From Prevotella sp. (lineage in GTDB: Bacteria; Bacteroidota; Bacteroidia; Bacteroidales; Bacteroidaceae): DNA of 64,000 nucleotides. Shown piece after piece: positions 18,518-26,989 of the stretch. A program made the translations under genes and the position numbers. Location of the stretch: assembly GCA_017619755.1 (NCBI GenBank), contig JAFZRU010000065.1:1-64000 (forward strand), in the 5' to 3' direction. Under the pieces are notes generated by a model that did not search any database, was not told where the DNA came from, and saw nothing but the letters and a program-made list of their open reading frames with translations. The stretch's first letter is position 1; every line of letters begins with the position of its first letter.

Positions 18518-19048
18518 CTACTTTCCCACGGCCTGTTGCATTCCTTCGAAGAATTTTTCTTGCAGCTGGCGGGCGAGGTGGTTGTTGGGATTGATTTTCA
18601 GGGCTTTCTCATAATTTTGCATCACATCGAGGTAATAGCGCTGGCCATTTTTTGCAGGGTCCTGGACGATGCGCACCATGTAGAGGAAGCCTGTCAAGGT
18701 GCAGATGTCGGAGGGGTCGGCATTCTTCATCTTCTCCATTTGTGCGATGGTTTGCTGCGCTTCCATCATGACGTTCTCCGTCTGCTCGTGGTGCGGGTTC
18801 GTCACAGAGAAGCTGAGGCATTGCAAGGCCATTTGGTATTTCGGCTGAATGCTGTCGGGGAACATCGCGTCGATGCGTTTCAGTTCGGCAATGCAGTTGA
18901 GGCAAGCCTCGGGAGTGGGTTGGGTCAGTTTGCCAAGGGACTTCGCCATGAGTTCGTTCATGGAAGATTCCTGTGCGTTTGCGGTGGCCATGGCCATGCA
19001 GAACAATGCGACGGCCACCAGACGATTTTTAAAAATTCGAGATGTCAT
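18518..19048 (-). CDS. Small periplasmic TPR-like protein coupled to a TonB-dependent receptor
   Basis: The ATG at 19048 is chosen over one at 19075 because it starts a signal peptide (MTSRIFKNRLVAVALFCMAMATANAQ) and because it overlaps the receptor gene's end by 20 bp, which suggests translational coupling. The mature protein, about 150 residues, is helical. It has CLNCIAELKRIDAMFPDSIQPKYQMALQCL and a C-terminal YYLDVMQNYEKALKINPNNHLARQLQEKFF, whose ALKINPNNHLA matches a TPR helix pair. A CxxC (CLNC) sits near residue 48. No enzymatic motif is seen. Its job is probably tied to the receptor encoded upstream, in the periplasm. The exact function is unknown. Confidence 0.78.
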   Translation of the reverse strand: MTSRIFKNRLVAVALFCMAMATANAQESSMNELMAKSLGKLTQPTPEACLNCIAELKRIDAMFPDSIQPKYQMALQCLSFSVTNPHHEQTENVMMEAQQTIAQMEKMKNADPSDICTLTGFLYMVRIVQDPAKNGQRYYLDVMQNYEKALKINPNNHLARQLQEKFFEGMQQAVGK

Positions 19049-21080
19049 AAGCTTTAGTATTTTTAAGTGAAACAAAAATTCCGATGTAGAAAAAGCGGTC
19101 TCTTGATGCCGTGACGGGCCTTCCCTTGTCGTCGTAGCGGAAGACGTTGGTGCGTCCGAGAATGTTGCTCAACGAGGCATAGACGATGACTTTCGGGTGC
19201 AGCAGATGGGTGACGCATACGTCCACGCTGTTGTAAGGAGGGGTGTCGGCTAAGGTGAACCGTCTCCCGGAAGCATACGATTCCGACAGGGAGAAGATGG
19301 TCTTTCCAATGGCGTATTTCGCCGTCACTCTCAGGTTGTGACGTGAGACGAAGTCGGGCGTGCTGGGCCGGTCATAGTCAAGGTAGAGACGCTCGGAGTC
19401 ATTGAAAGAGTAAGAGAGTGTGGTAGAGAGGTTTTGGAAAAGAGAATGGTTTTCCAAGAACAGGTCCACTCCCCTGCTTTTCCCATATCCATGAGGTTGG
19501 TAAAGGCCGTTCTCCCACAGGGGCAGTCGGCGGTATTTCTTCCAGTAAGGCTCTAAACGGAGGAGGGTTTCCGATGTCTTGTATTGGATGGAGAGAATGG
19601 CATGGTCTGCTGTGCCTTGTCCGAGCGTGTGGCCACCCTGCATCAAATACTCGTCGGATGCCACTTGACTGTATCTTCCTGTCACAAAGGAGCATTGGAG
19701 CCGTTTGTTGGGAAGGAAGGTCAGGGTGGCCCTTGGCATCATCAGCCAGTCGCCCCTCATCATTTCCGCCCTGACGGAGAGATGCAGGAACAACCGTGGC
19801 ATAATACGCCACCGTGTGTCGGCGTGAGCGGCGAAGATGTTGTAATGCAACGGGCTTTGGAGGGTGTCGTATCTCAACTTGCTGTATCGGAGATAGTCCT
19901 CCACTCCCGCCGACATTTTTAAGCTTTGAGAACAGCCCTTTCTCATTTCGGCCTTCCAGTGAACCTCGTTCCTGAAATTGCGGTAATGGTCGCCGGCCAC
20001 CCGTGCGCCGTCGATGTCATTAAAGACGGAAGAGTTGGCCACGCCCATAAAAAGCGAGCATCCTTTGGGGAGAGACTTCTTGCACGTGATGTTGGCGTAT
20101 GCGTTATGCTCCTTGAAAGAAAGATTTCTTCCTTCCACTTGCTGGCCCACGGATGTCAAGTCATAGCCGATGTAGGATTTCAGGATGGTCGAAGTGGAAA
20201 ATTCCCTCTTGTACTGCGCCTCGCCGGAGAGTTTGGCGTATGGGCGTACATAGTCATTTCGCTCGGAGAAAAGGCGGTTGTAAAGGTGCATGCTCGTCAG
20301 TGCGGCATTGGCAGAGAGGCTGCCGTTTTCAAAAGCCTTGGTGCCACCGGCGTTCCAGTCCACCAACGACGCACTCACTCCGTATTTGTCGCTCACGGCC
20401 ATGTCGGTGGTCTCCATGGGAAGCACGGATGAAAGCGCCTGTCCATACTCCCCGTCGTAGCCTCCCAAGGAGAAATTGATGCCCTTGAAGAGGAAAGGTG
20501 AGAACCTTCCCCTGACGGCATTGTTCTCTGTGTTGGAAGAATAAGGCATCAGCACGTGCATCCCGTTGACGAAAGTCTGGCATTCCCCGCTATCTCCGCC
20601 ACGGACATACAGTTTCCCGTCCTCCCCCACCTTCTGCGTTCCCGGGAGCGTCTGCAAGGCCGCCACGATGTCACCGCAGGAGTTGCCGGCCATCACCACG
20701 TCGAGGGCATCCATCGTCTGGTAATTCGAGGTCTTTCCGAAACTGAACGTGCTGGCGGTGACCACCACCTCGTCGATGGTCGTGGCTCGCTCGTGCATGC
20801 GGATGGAGAGATGGTTCATATTGCCGACATTAGCCGTCAAGGTTACTTCATCATATCCGATGCAAGTGACCTTGAGGGTGGCCTCACCCTTCTTGTCGGT
20901 GGTGAAGGTGAACCTTCCGAGCGAATCGGCAAGGCACCCGTCGATGGTGCCCATGATGAATACGTTGGCACCCGTGATGGGCTGCCTTCCGTCGGTGACG
21001 GTGCCGGAAACGAGGGTCTGGGCCGCCAGTGTGTTGATGGTCATCCATAAGAGGACGAGGTATGTGAGTCGCTGTTTCAT
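19029..21080 (-). CDS. TonB-dependent outer-membrane receptor with carboxypeptidase-regulatory N-domain
   Basis: A 683-residue protein, shorter than SusC. It has a signal peptide (LAAQ end), a CarboxypepD_reg-like domain at about 22-95 (LVSGTVTDGRQPITGANVFI), TTIDEVVVTAS as the TonB-box region near residue 105, and a plug with SCGDIVAALQTLPGTQKVGEDGKLYVRGG. A roughly 22-strand barrel follows. Receptors of this size usually import metal chelates or small ligands. No SusD partner is nearby. The gene overlaps the next gene by 20 bp. The predicted promoter is so close that the transcript would start at the ATG. The substrate cannot be inferred. Confidence 0.9.
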   Translation of the reverse strand: MKQRLTYLVLLWMTINTLAAQTLVSGTVTDGRQPITGANVFIMGTIDGCLADSLGRFTFTTDKKGEATLKVTCIGYDEVTLTANVGNMNHLSIRMHERATTIDEVVVTASTFSFGKTSNYQTMDALDVVMAGNSCGDIVAALQTLPGTQKVGEDGKLYVRGGDSGECQTFVNGMHVLMPYSSNTENNAVRGRFSPFLFKGINFSLGGYDGEYGQALSSVLPMETTDMAVSDKYGVSASLVDWNAGGTKAFENGSLSANAALTSMHLYNRLFSERNDYVRPYAKLSGEAQYKREFSTSTILKSYIGYDLTSVGQQVEGRNLSFKEHNAYANITCKKSLPKGCSLFMGVANSSVFNDIDGARVAGDHYRNFRNEVHWKAEMRKGCSQSLKMSAGVEDYLRYSKLRYDTLQSPLHYNIFAAHADTRWRIMPRLFLHLSVRAEMMRGDWLMMPRATLTFLPNKRLQCSFVTGRYSQVASDEYLMQGGHTLGQGTADHAILSIQYKTSETLLRLEPYWKKYRRLPLWENGLYQPHGYGKSRGVDLFLENHSLFQNLSTTLSYSFNDSERLYLDYDRPSTPDFVSRHNLRVTAKYAIGKTIFSLSESYASGRRFTLADTPPYNSVDVCVTHLLHPKVIVYASLSNILGRTNVFRYDDKGRPVTASRDRFFYIGIFVSLKNTKAYDISNF

Positions 21081-21084
21081 GCCG

Positions 21085-21116
21085 CAAAGATACGACAGGA
21101 AACCATAGCCTCCAAA
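21085..21116 (-). promoter_or_regulatory. Predicted promoter of the TonB receptor gene, leaderless layout
   Basis: On the minus strand TTTG (21116-21113), a 20-bp spacer and TATCTTTG (21092-21085) match the Bacteroidota consensus. Only 4 bases separate the box from the ATG at 21080, so transcription should start at or next to the first codon. Confidence 0.6.
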
Positions 21117-21123
21117 TTCCCGT

Positions 21124-21478
21124 GACAGACAGCTACATCCTCTGACAGACAGCTAATTCAAAGTGCGAATGACTAAGAAAAATGACGAATGACTAAGCCA
21201 TAAAAGCCTTTTTTCCATCCTCGTTTTCCATGCATGCGCACGCGTTTGTGGGGTTATTTTTTATTTTTTCTTCTTTAGGGGGTGCAGGGGGATTTTCTTC
21301 TTTTTTCTTTTTTAGCCATACAAAGACATTTTTTCAAGTTGTTGAAAATCAATGGATTTCGTATCACAAAATGTGAAAACTTCGCAAGAGGGAGTGAAAA
21401 ATTCGCATTTGGAACAATTTTCTTGTCACATTATACTTGGTACCTATTGCTTGTCACATTTTGCTTGGTATCTATTGA
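21124..21478. repeat. Series of imperfect direct-repeat doublets in the 21081-21640 gap
   Basis: Four successive doublets are visible: GACAGACAGCTA twice (from 21124), CGAATGACTAAG twice (from about 21164), GTGAAAA(C/A)TTCGCA twice with a 21-bp period (from about 21374), and a 28-bp tandem starting TTGTCACATT at 21423 and 21451. The rest of the gap is AT-rich with no convincing gene. The promoter for the next gene is at its right end. Confidence 0.7.
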
Positions 21479-21562
21479 AGCACAGAGTGATAGAAACAAC
21501 ATATTAGTCACCTCAATTAATACACATAAAAAAAACTTTTTGCGTAAAAATTACACAAAAAG

Positions 21563-21594
21563 TTTGGAGGTTTCAAAAATAGTTCGTAATTTTG
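21563..21594 (+). promoter_or_regulatory. Predicted promoter of the ADP-ribosylglycohydrolase fusion gene
   Basis: TTTG (21563-21566), a 20-bp spacer and TAATTTTG (21587-21594) match the Bacteroidota promoter consensus. They are followed by a short leader of roughly 40 nt to the ATG at 21641. Confidence 0.65.
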
Positions 21595-21640
21595 CAAAGG
21601 AAACACGACGAATATAATAAAAGGAGAAAGGAATACGACT

Positions 21641-24136
21641 ATGTTAGGTGCAATCATTGGTGATATTGTTGGGTCAACGAGAGAGTGGCACAACATCAAG
21701 ACAGAAGATTTTGAATTAGTTCCCAAAGGAAGTCGCTTTACAGATGACACCGTGATGACGTTGGCTGTGGCCAAGTGGCTGATGGATGACCCGTTACATG
21801 AAGTAGGCAGTCTTGTCAGGATCATGCAGGACTTGGGACGCAAATACCCTTATGCAGGATATGGCGGTATGTTCCGCAAATGGTTGAAATCCAACAACCC
21901 TCAGCCCTACAACAGTTATGGCAACGGCTCTGCCATGCGAGTAAGTCCTGTGGGATTATATGCCAAAACCCTTCGAGAGGCATTGGAACTGGCACGCATC
22001 ACAGCAATTGTAAGCCACAACCACCCAGAGGGAATCAAGGGTGCGCAAGCCATTGCCGCCTGTGTATTCATGCAGAAGAATGAAAGGTGGAACGCAAAAG
22101 ACCGTATAAAACAATTCATACAGGATGCTTTCGGCTACAAACTTGATATTGACCTGAAGGACATACGCAATCAATACAAGTTTGACTCCAGCTGCCAGGG
22201 CAGTGTACCCATAGCCATCATGGCGTATCTGCAAGGAGGGAATGCGATGGGTGCGTTGCGGTTGGCCATTTCGATGGGAGGAGATTCCGACACCATTGGC
22301 GCCATGACAGCCTCCATAGCGAATGCGGAACCACCATTTCGCTACCCACAGGATAATTATCCGGGAGACTTGATAGAGAGATGTCGGCAACTGCTCCCCC
22401 AGGAGTTGCTTGACATCAACGACCGTTTTGAGGCATTCGTCAGCCGACCACTCTACCAATCTTTTTATATAGGTTCCGGTCAAGTATTCGCCGGAGAGTA
22501 CCCGGGTGACAAGAATGGAGAAAGAGCCAAGGACAAGATACGGCACATGCTTCATTTCGGCGTGCGCCATTTCATCGACCTGACCGAGGAGGGCGAGCTG
22601 CGTCCCTACGCCCATTTGCTGCCGGAAGACGCCACCTACGACCGCTTCCCCATCCGCGACGTGAGCATCCCCAAGAACGTGGACGACGTGCATAGGCTTG
22701 TTGACAGGGTCTTTGAATTGTCGAAACGCGACGACGGTTATGTCTATATCCACTGCTGGGGAGGTGTGGGGCGCACAGGAACCATTGTAGCCTGCCTATT
22801 GGCTGAAAGCATGGAAGAACCAACATGCGAGAATGCCCTAAAGTGTCTGCGCTACCAATTTTCAGAAATGCCCAAGTCCAGTCATCGTGTAACCCCTGAG
22901 ACGAGAGAACAAGAGAGATTTATCAACCAATATGTCGAGAGTATTTTCAGTAGAAGGAAAGAACGCGAAGAGCGAATAAAGGACTGTATCAGAGGTAGTT
23001 TGATGGCGGGCGCTGCCGGCGACGCTCTTGGCTATCCCGTGGAATTCATGAGTCGCTCGGCCATCCTCCATCAATACGGCAAACAGGGGATCACACAGTT
23101 TGAAATAGACAGGCACATCGGCAAAGCACTGGTCAGCGACGACACACAGATGACACTCTTTACTGCCAACGGCATACTGATGGGGGTGACAAGAGGTTGT
23201 ATGCGGGGCATTGGCGGACAGCCTGAGAACTATGTGGACGGAGCCTATTTGGACTGGTATTTTACGCAAACAGGCCGCAAGCGTGAAATCCTCATAGATG
23301 ATTTCCACTTCACCTGGTTGCGCGACCTTCCAGAACTGGCGCATCGCCGTGCGCCCGGGACCACCTGCATGAGTGCTTGTGAAGCCCTTCTCAACCAAAA
23401 TCAACCTCAGAACAACAGCAAAGGTTGTGGTGGCATCATGCGAGTGGCGCCGATGGGGTTGTTTGATGCCGCACATGGTTGCTACCACGCATCCCGTCTC
23501 GCCGAAGCCGGGGCCAAGATAGCGAAGGTCACCCACTTGCATCCCTTGGGATACCTGCCCGCCGCGCTTATGACCTTGCTCCTGTCGCGCATCACCCTAC
23601 TTACCCCAAAAGAAGCCAAGGAGTCCATCAAGGAATTCGTAAACGACGGCATTGATGTCATGATGAAAATGGACGAACCCCAGAAAGACAAGGAGTTTCT
23701 GAAGAACCTCACATTAACGGCTGTTCATCTTGCGGAGAGCGACATCCCCGACGCGGAAGCCATTCGACAGTTGGGGGAAGGCTGGACGGCTGAGGAAGCA
23801 TGGGCCATCTCGCTCTATTGTGCCATCCGCCATATCGACAACATGCAGGAAGCCATCATCGCAGCGGTCAACCATGACGGCGACAGCGATTCCACAGGTT
23901 CCATTACCGGCAATATCATGGGTGCCATTTACGGGTATGAAGCCATCAAGAAAGAGCGGATGTTCTGTCCGAAAGACAGAGAGTTTGAGGACACGATGGA
24001 ATTGGCCAACATCATCCTTGCACTTGCAGATGACTTATATACGGGTTGCATCATCTCTGAATATGACCCAATTGAAACACCTGAAAAGAAACAATGGTAT
24101 GAACGATATTGCCATATGAAACCCGTGGGGATTTAA
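21641..24136 (+). CDS. ADP-ribosylglycohydrolase / protein phosphatase / ADP-ribosylglycohydrolase fusion
   Basis: An 831-residue soluble protein with three modules. Residues 1-260 are an ADP-ribosylglycohydrolase (DraG/ARH-like) domain with GAIIGDIVGS, the metal-binding T34-D-D-T37 and G214-DSDT. Residues about 265-430 are a dual-specificity/tyrosine-type phosphatase with the active-site loop H371-C-W-G-G-V-G-R-T (Cys372, Arg378) and a candidate general acid in IRDVS. Residues about 445-815 are a second ARH domain with AGAAGDALGYPVE, S499-DDT502 and G747-DSDST. All three active sites look intact, so it could remove ADP-ribose (or a related mark) and phosphate from one target, or act on a nucleotide-linked phosphate. 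It is monocistronic with its own promoter and a branched terminator. The substrates are unknown. Confidence 0.9.
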   Translation: MLGAIIGDIVGSTREWHNIKTEDFELVPKGSRFTDDTVMTLAVAKWLMDDPLHEVGSLVRIMQDLGRKYPYAGYGGMFRKWLKSNNPQPYNSYGNGSAMRVSPVGLYAKTLREALELARITAIVSHNHPEGIKGAQAIAACVFMQKNERWNAKDRIKQFIQDAFGYKLDIDLKDIRNQYKFDSSCQGSVPIAIMAYLQGGNAMGALRLAISMGGDSDTIGAMTASIANAEPPFRYPQDNYPGDLIERCRQLLPQELLDINDRFEAFVSRPLYQSFYIGSGQVFAGEYPGDKNGERAKDKIRHMLHFGVRHFIDLTEEGELRPYAHLLPEDATYDRFPIRDVSIPKNVDDVHRLVDRVFELSKRDDGYVYIHCWGGVGRTGTIVACLLAESMEEPTCENALKCLRYQFSEMPKSSHRVTPETREQERFINQYVESIFSRRKEREERIKDCIRGSLMAGAAGDALGYPVEFMSRSAILHQYGKQGITQFEIDRHIGKALVSDDTQMTLFTANGILMGVTRGCMRGIGGQPENYVDGAYLDWYFTQTGRKREILIDDFHFTWLRDLPELAHRRAPGTTCMSACEALLNQNQPQNNSKGCGGIMRVAPMGLFDAAHGCYHASRLAEAGAKIAKVTHLHPLGYLPAALMTLLLSRITLLTPKEAKESIKEFVNDGIDVMMKMDEPQKDKEFLKNLTLTAVHLAESDIPDAEAIRQLGEGWTAEEAWAISLYCAIRHIDNMQEAIIAAVNHDGDSDSTGSITGNIMGAIYGYEAIKKERMFCPKDREFEDTMELANIILALADDLYTGCIISEYDPIETPEKKQWYERYCHMKPVGI

Positions 24137-24147
24137 TCAGAAATCTT

Positions 24148-24250
24148 CCTAACGCCAAGAGGCCGTGTGCCAAACATTCGCCCTTTCGGGCGAGCGGATG
24201 GACATAAAGTCCACCCCTACAGCAACACCGCCCTCTTGGCGTTTTTGGGA
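24148..24250 (+). ncRNA. Structured repeat, copy A1: branched terminator-like element
   Basis: An outer 12-bp stem (24151-24162 with 24232-24243) encloses two hairpins. The first is CGCCC-TTTC-GGGCG (24179-24192); the second is TGGAC-ATAAA-GTCCA (24199-24213). TTTTT follows at 24242-24246. It starts 12 nt after the fusion gene's stop, so it fits a terminator. A copy differing at about three positions lies at 32180-32283, and a divergent copy lies on the other strand at 18.2-18.46 kb. The rest of the gap to 24446 shows only an AT-rich tract and a weak hairpin near 24391-24406. Confidence 0.65.
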
Positions 24251-24446
24251 ATCACATACGGAAAGATGCGGATAATCATATTTTATTTTTTCATTTCTCG
24301 CATCCCACACTCCGCAATTATGAAGGACAGAGTTGCCATAGCCATCCTGCTCGACGGTTAAGGAACGTTAATGTGGTAGGATTTTCACATCCTTTAATTG
24401 TATTTGGATATGAAAACAGGTTTTGAATCGTTTAAAATACGAAGAC

Positions 24447-26339
24447 ATGAGAATTTGGTTGGCCATATTAATCCTTGCCCTATCCGCCATATCTGCGACA
24501 GCACAAACCGTCTCTCGCAGATACGATGGCGTATCGATGGCGGAGGCCCTTGCAGACATTGCCAAATCCTCTGACTACTACAAAATCAATTTCATCTATG
24601 ATGAATTGGATGAATTCCCCGTCAACTGCCACTTTAACCAACGAAATATCATAGATGCCATCATATCGGTCATCGGCCATTATCCGGTCAAGGTGACCAT
24701 TCGAGGGCAGTACATCTTCGTGGAGTGTGTGGAAAAGAGACAGACCAAAGTCAGAGGCAGGGTATTGGGTGCAAGGTCGGCTCCATTGCCCAATGCCAAC
24801 ATCACCATCTTCGATGCCCGCACGGGTGAGAGAATTTGTTTCGGTGTCAGCAACGAGGGTGGCGAGTTTTCCATACCTTGCGATTCCATACGCATCCGTG
24901 TCAAAATCAGCCATGTGGGGTACAAGACGTTCTTCAAGACTTGTCAGGCTGGCAAGTTGGGCGTCATTCAGTTGCACTTCACCAATCAAGAGTTGCAAAA
25001 TGTCAATGTCACCCCCACCACCCATCGGAATCAGTCAATGGAAAAAACAAGTTACAAAAAGAAAGCCGACAAGATAAGGAAACAAATATGGAGCGACACC
25101 GACTCGGCGTTCACACAAACCAGTTTGGACGACAGCCTTCTTCATTATTCCTCCGTGACACTGGCCGAATCCTTCAAAGGTGAATATGATCGTCACCACT
25201 CATGGAATCCATTGCATTTGCTCACCAACCTCTTTTTCAGTGGAACAAATTCCTATCACACCACATCACGCCAAATCGTGCGACGAAGAGTGATGCTGAA
25301 CGATTCCGCCGCCGTGGAAAGATTCTCTATGTTGGACTATCCGAAAGACTTGTTGTTGGAGGGAAACAAGAACCTCAACGTGGTGATGGGGGTAAGAGTC
25401 ATCAGTCCGGAAGGCGACATTTGCGAGATTGACACCGACCCTTTCACACTACCACTTTTGTATGTCGGCGAGCAACGCCCCGACAAGATTTACATCCCTC
25501 AACTTACTGAGGGGTGCATCATTGATTATTTCACATGGTCGGAGCAAAAGACATCAGGTATCCATCCACCTCCCTTCTTCATTCAAGCAACAGACGATTT
25601 CCCTGTTTTACATTCCCAAATCAATGTGACAACAGACAAGAACCTTTCCATCCAATATCGCCATTCAGGCAACACACCCAAATTGTCAGTGAGAGACGAC
25701 AAGAACAACGGTCTATGCCTGTTTAGTCAAGTCAGTGCAACACCTTTCTGCAGCAGCGATACAACAATGGCATACGCTGTTTATGTTCGTGATCCACAGA
25801 TGAACATCAACAGACCTCTAAATGCACTCAAACGACACGTCATAGAAAACCCCACTATTGATGACATCCTGAACACCACATCCCATCTTTACAAGCAAAT
25901 ATGTTCTAAAGTTTCTTCCAAGCAATGGGCTTCAGCCTACTGGAATAAAACAGACACGACAATCATCGGCTTGAAAGTGGACAATCTATGTCAGACATCC
26001 GCCTCGCGCCCCATGCTGGAGCAACATCTGTATGAGATGGTGATGAGCGACCCACCATTTTATGTTTGGCAGACCACACCCATGGGATTCAACAGGGTGT
26101 ACACCGAGAAATTGGCCTATACATTTGACAGAGCCGGCCTTCCTTATCAATTGGCTATGTCCACACGTTCCGACAGGGAAGACATCCTTGAATTGATGGA
26201 TGAAGAGAACATCGTGTGGATGTTGGTCACCGATGATGGCAAATGTTTCATCCCATTCCCAAAAGAGGAAATGTCCGACAATATGATTGGCAGGAAAGCT
26301 GCCACAACGGATTTCAAAAACACATTCATTATACAATAA
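24447..26339 (+). CDS. Secreted protein with STN-like, CarboxypepD_reg-like and DUF3857-like regions
   Basis: The ATG at 24447 starts a signal peptide (MRIWLAILILALSAISATAQ); an ATG at 24423 would add eight residues. Residues about 20-100 resemble an STN/secretin-N domain (YDGVSMAEALADIAKSSDYYKINFIYDELD, VKVTIRGQYIFVE). Residues about 105-185 are a carboxypeptidase-regulatory beta sandwich (RGRVLGARSAPLPNANITIFD). The rest contains a DUF3857-like region (YIPQLTEGCIIDYFTWSEQ, DDFPVLHSQINV) and has no TonB plug or barrel. STN domains normally pass signals from TonB receptors to FecR-type anti-sigma factors. Such a pair is encoded at the end of this operon, so a sensor role is plausible. It is the first of six tightly spaced genes. 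Confidence 0.72.
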   Translation: MRIWLAILILALSAISATAQTVSRRYDGVSMAEALADIAKSSDYYKINFIYDELDEFPVNCHFNQRNIIDAIISVIGHYPVKVTIRGQYIFVECVEKRQTKVRGRVLGARSAPLPNANITIFDARTGERICFGVSNEGGEFSIPCDSIRIRVKISHVGYKTFFKTCQAGKLGVIQLHFTNQELQNVNVTPTTHRNQSMEKTSYKKKADKIRKQIWSDTDSAFTQTSLDDSLLHYSSVTLAESFKGEYDRHHSWNPLHLLTNLFFSGTNSYHTTSRQIVRRRVMLNDSAAVERFSMLDYPKDLLLEGNKNLNVVMGVRVISPEGDICEIDTDPFTLPLLYVGEQRPDKIYIPQLTEGCIIDYFTWSEQKTSGIHPPPFFIQATDDFPVLHSQINVTTDKNLSIQYRHSGNTPKLSVRDDKNNGLCLFSQVSATPFCSSDTTMAYAVYVRDPQMNINRPLNALKRHVIENPTIDDILNTTSHLYKQICSKVSSKQWASAYWNKTDTTIIGLKVDNLCQTSASRPMLEQHLYEMVMSDPPFYVWQTTPMGFNRVYTEKLAYTFDRAGLPYQLAMSTRSDREDILELMDEENIVWMLVTDDGKCFIPFPKEEMSDNMIGRKAATTDFKNTFIIQ

Positions 26340-26343
26340 CGTT

Positions 26344-26949
26344 ATGAATTACAGAAGTATTTTGTTTCTTTCCATCCTGACTTTCGCATTGTCCGTCCAA
26401 GCACAAGAAGGCGACAATACACGTAGCACCAATACTGTCAAACCAAAAACCTCCACTCAAACCTTATCGTTTGATGTGGGGCCGGCATGGATTACATCAA
26501 GGATGTACACCCCTGGAGGAGACTACACATGGACGAACGGCATAGAGATTGGGCTTGATTACTCTTGTGTATTTTCAAAAGGATATGGATTTGGTTTCTC
26601 AATTCTTCACAACTCTACAAGTTATCCTAAAGCTAAAGTCAAGTTGGAGTACGCCGGCCCATCGTTTGTCTATGCTGGTTTTCTCTCAAGCAGATGGCGT
26701 GGAATGGCAGAGATAGGCATGGGGCTTTCCCTTTTCCATGATCAAGGATTTTCAAATGAAACTGGGTTAGGACTCAAGTATTCCACCAGCTTGGAATACT
26801 TGTTGACCAAGGATATTGGAATCAACATGAAACTACAGAGTGTAACCGTCTATTTTGGCGGAAAACAAAAACACTATGGTGGAGATGATGATGAGGTAAA
26901 CGGGGTGGCTCGCGTAGCTTTCCAGTTAGGTGCATGCTTCCATTTCTAA
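26344..26949 (+). CDS. Outer-membrane beta-barrel protein, unknown function
   Basis: The start at 26344 is chosen because it opens a signal peptide (MNYRSILFLSILTFALSVQAQ) four bases after the previous stop. The 201-residue product then alternates aromatic and small residues in short strands (YTWTNGIEIGLDYSCVF, GYGFGFSILHNST, GLGLKYSTSLEYLL, INMKLQSVTVYFGG) and ends ARVAFQLGACFHF. The terminal Phe is typical of outer-membrane barrels. It is likely an 8-strand barrel. No enzymatic motif is seen. It is the second gene in the sigma-factor operon and probably a surface or envelope component regulated with it. Confidence 0.72.
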   Translation: MNYRSILFLSILTFALSVQAQEGDNTRSTNTVKPKTSTQTLSFDVGPAWITSRMYTPGGDYTWTNGIEIGLDYSCVFSKGYGFGFSILHNSTSYPKAKVKLEYAGPSFVYAGFLSSRWRGMAEIGMGLSLFHDQGFSNETGLGLKYSTSLEYLLTKDIGINMKLQSVTVYFGGKQKHYGGDDDEVNGVARVAFQLGACFHF

Positions 26950-26989
26950 TCATTTTCAGTTTTACACTAAGACGGAAATTCAGACTATT

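Noticed and set aside
21282-21617. Open frame of 111 codons in the AT-rich gap
   Set aside because: It runs across the 28-bp tandem repeat and over the promoter of the next gene, with no signal peptide or motif that fits a real protein.
24167-24361. Small open frame of 64 codons
   Set aside because: Its first half is the structured A1 repeat; it has no plausible protein features.
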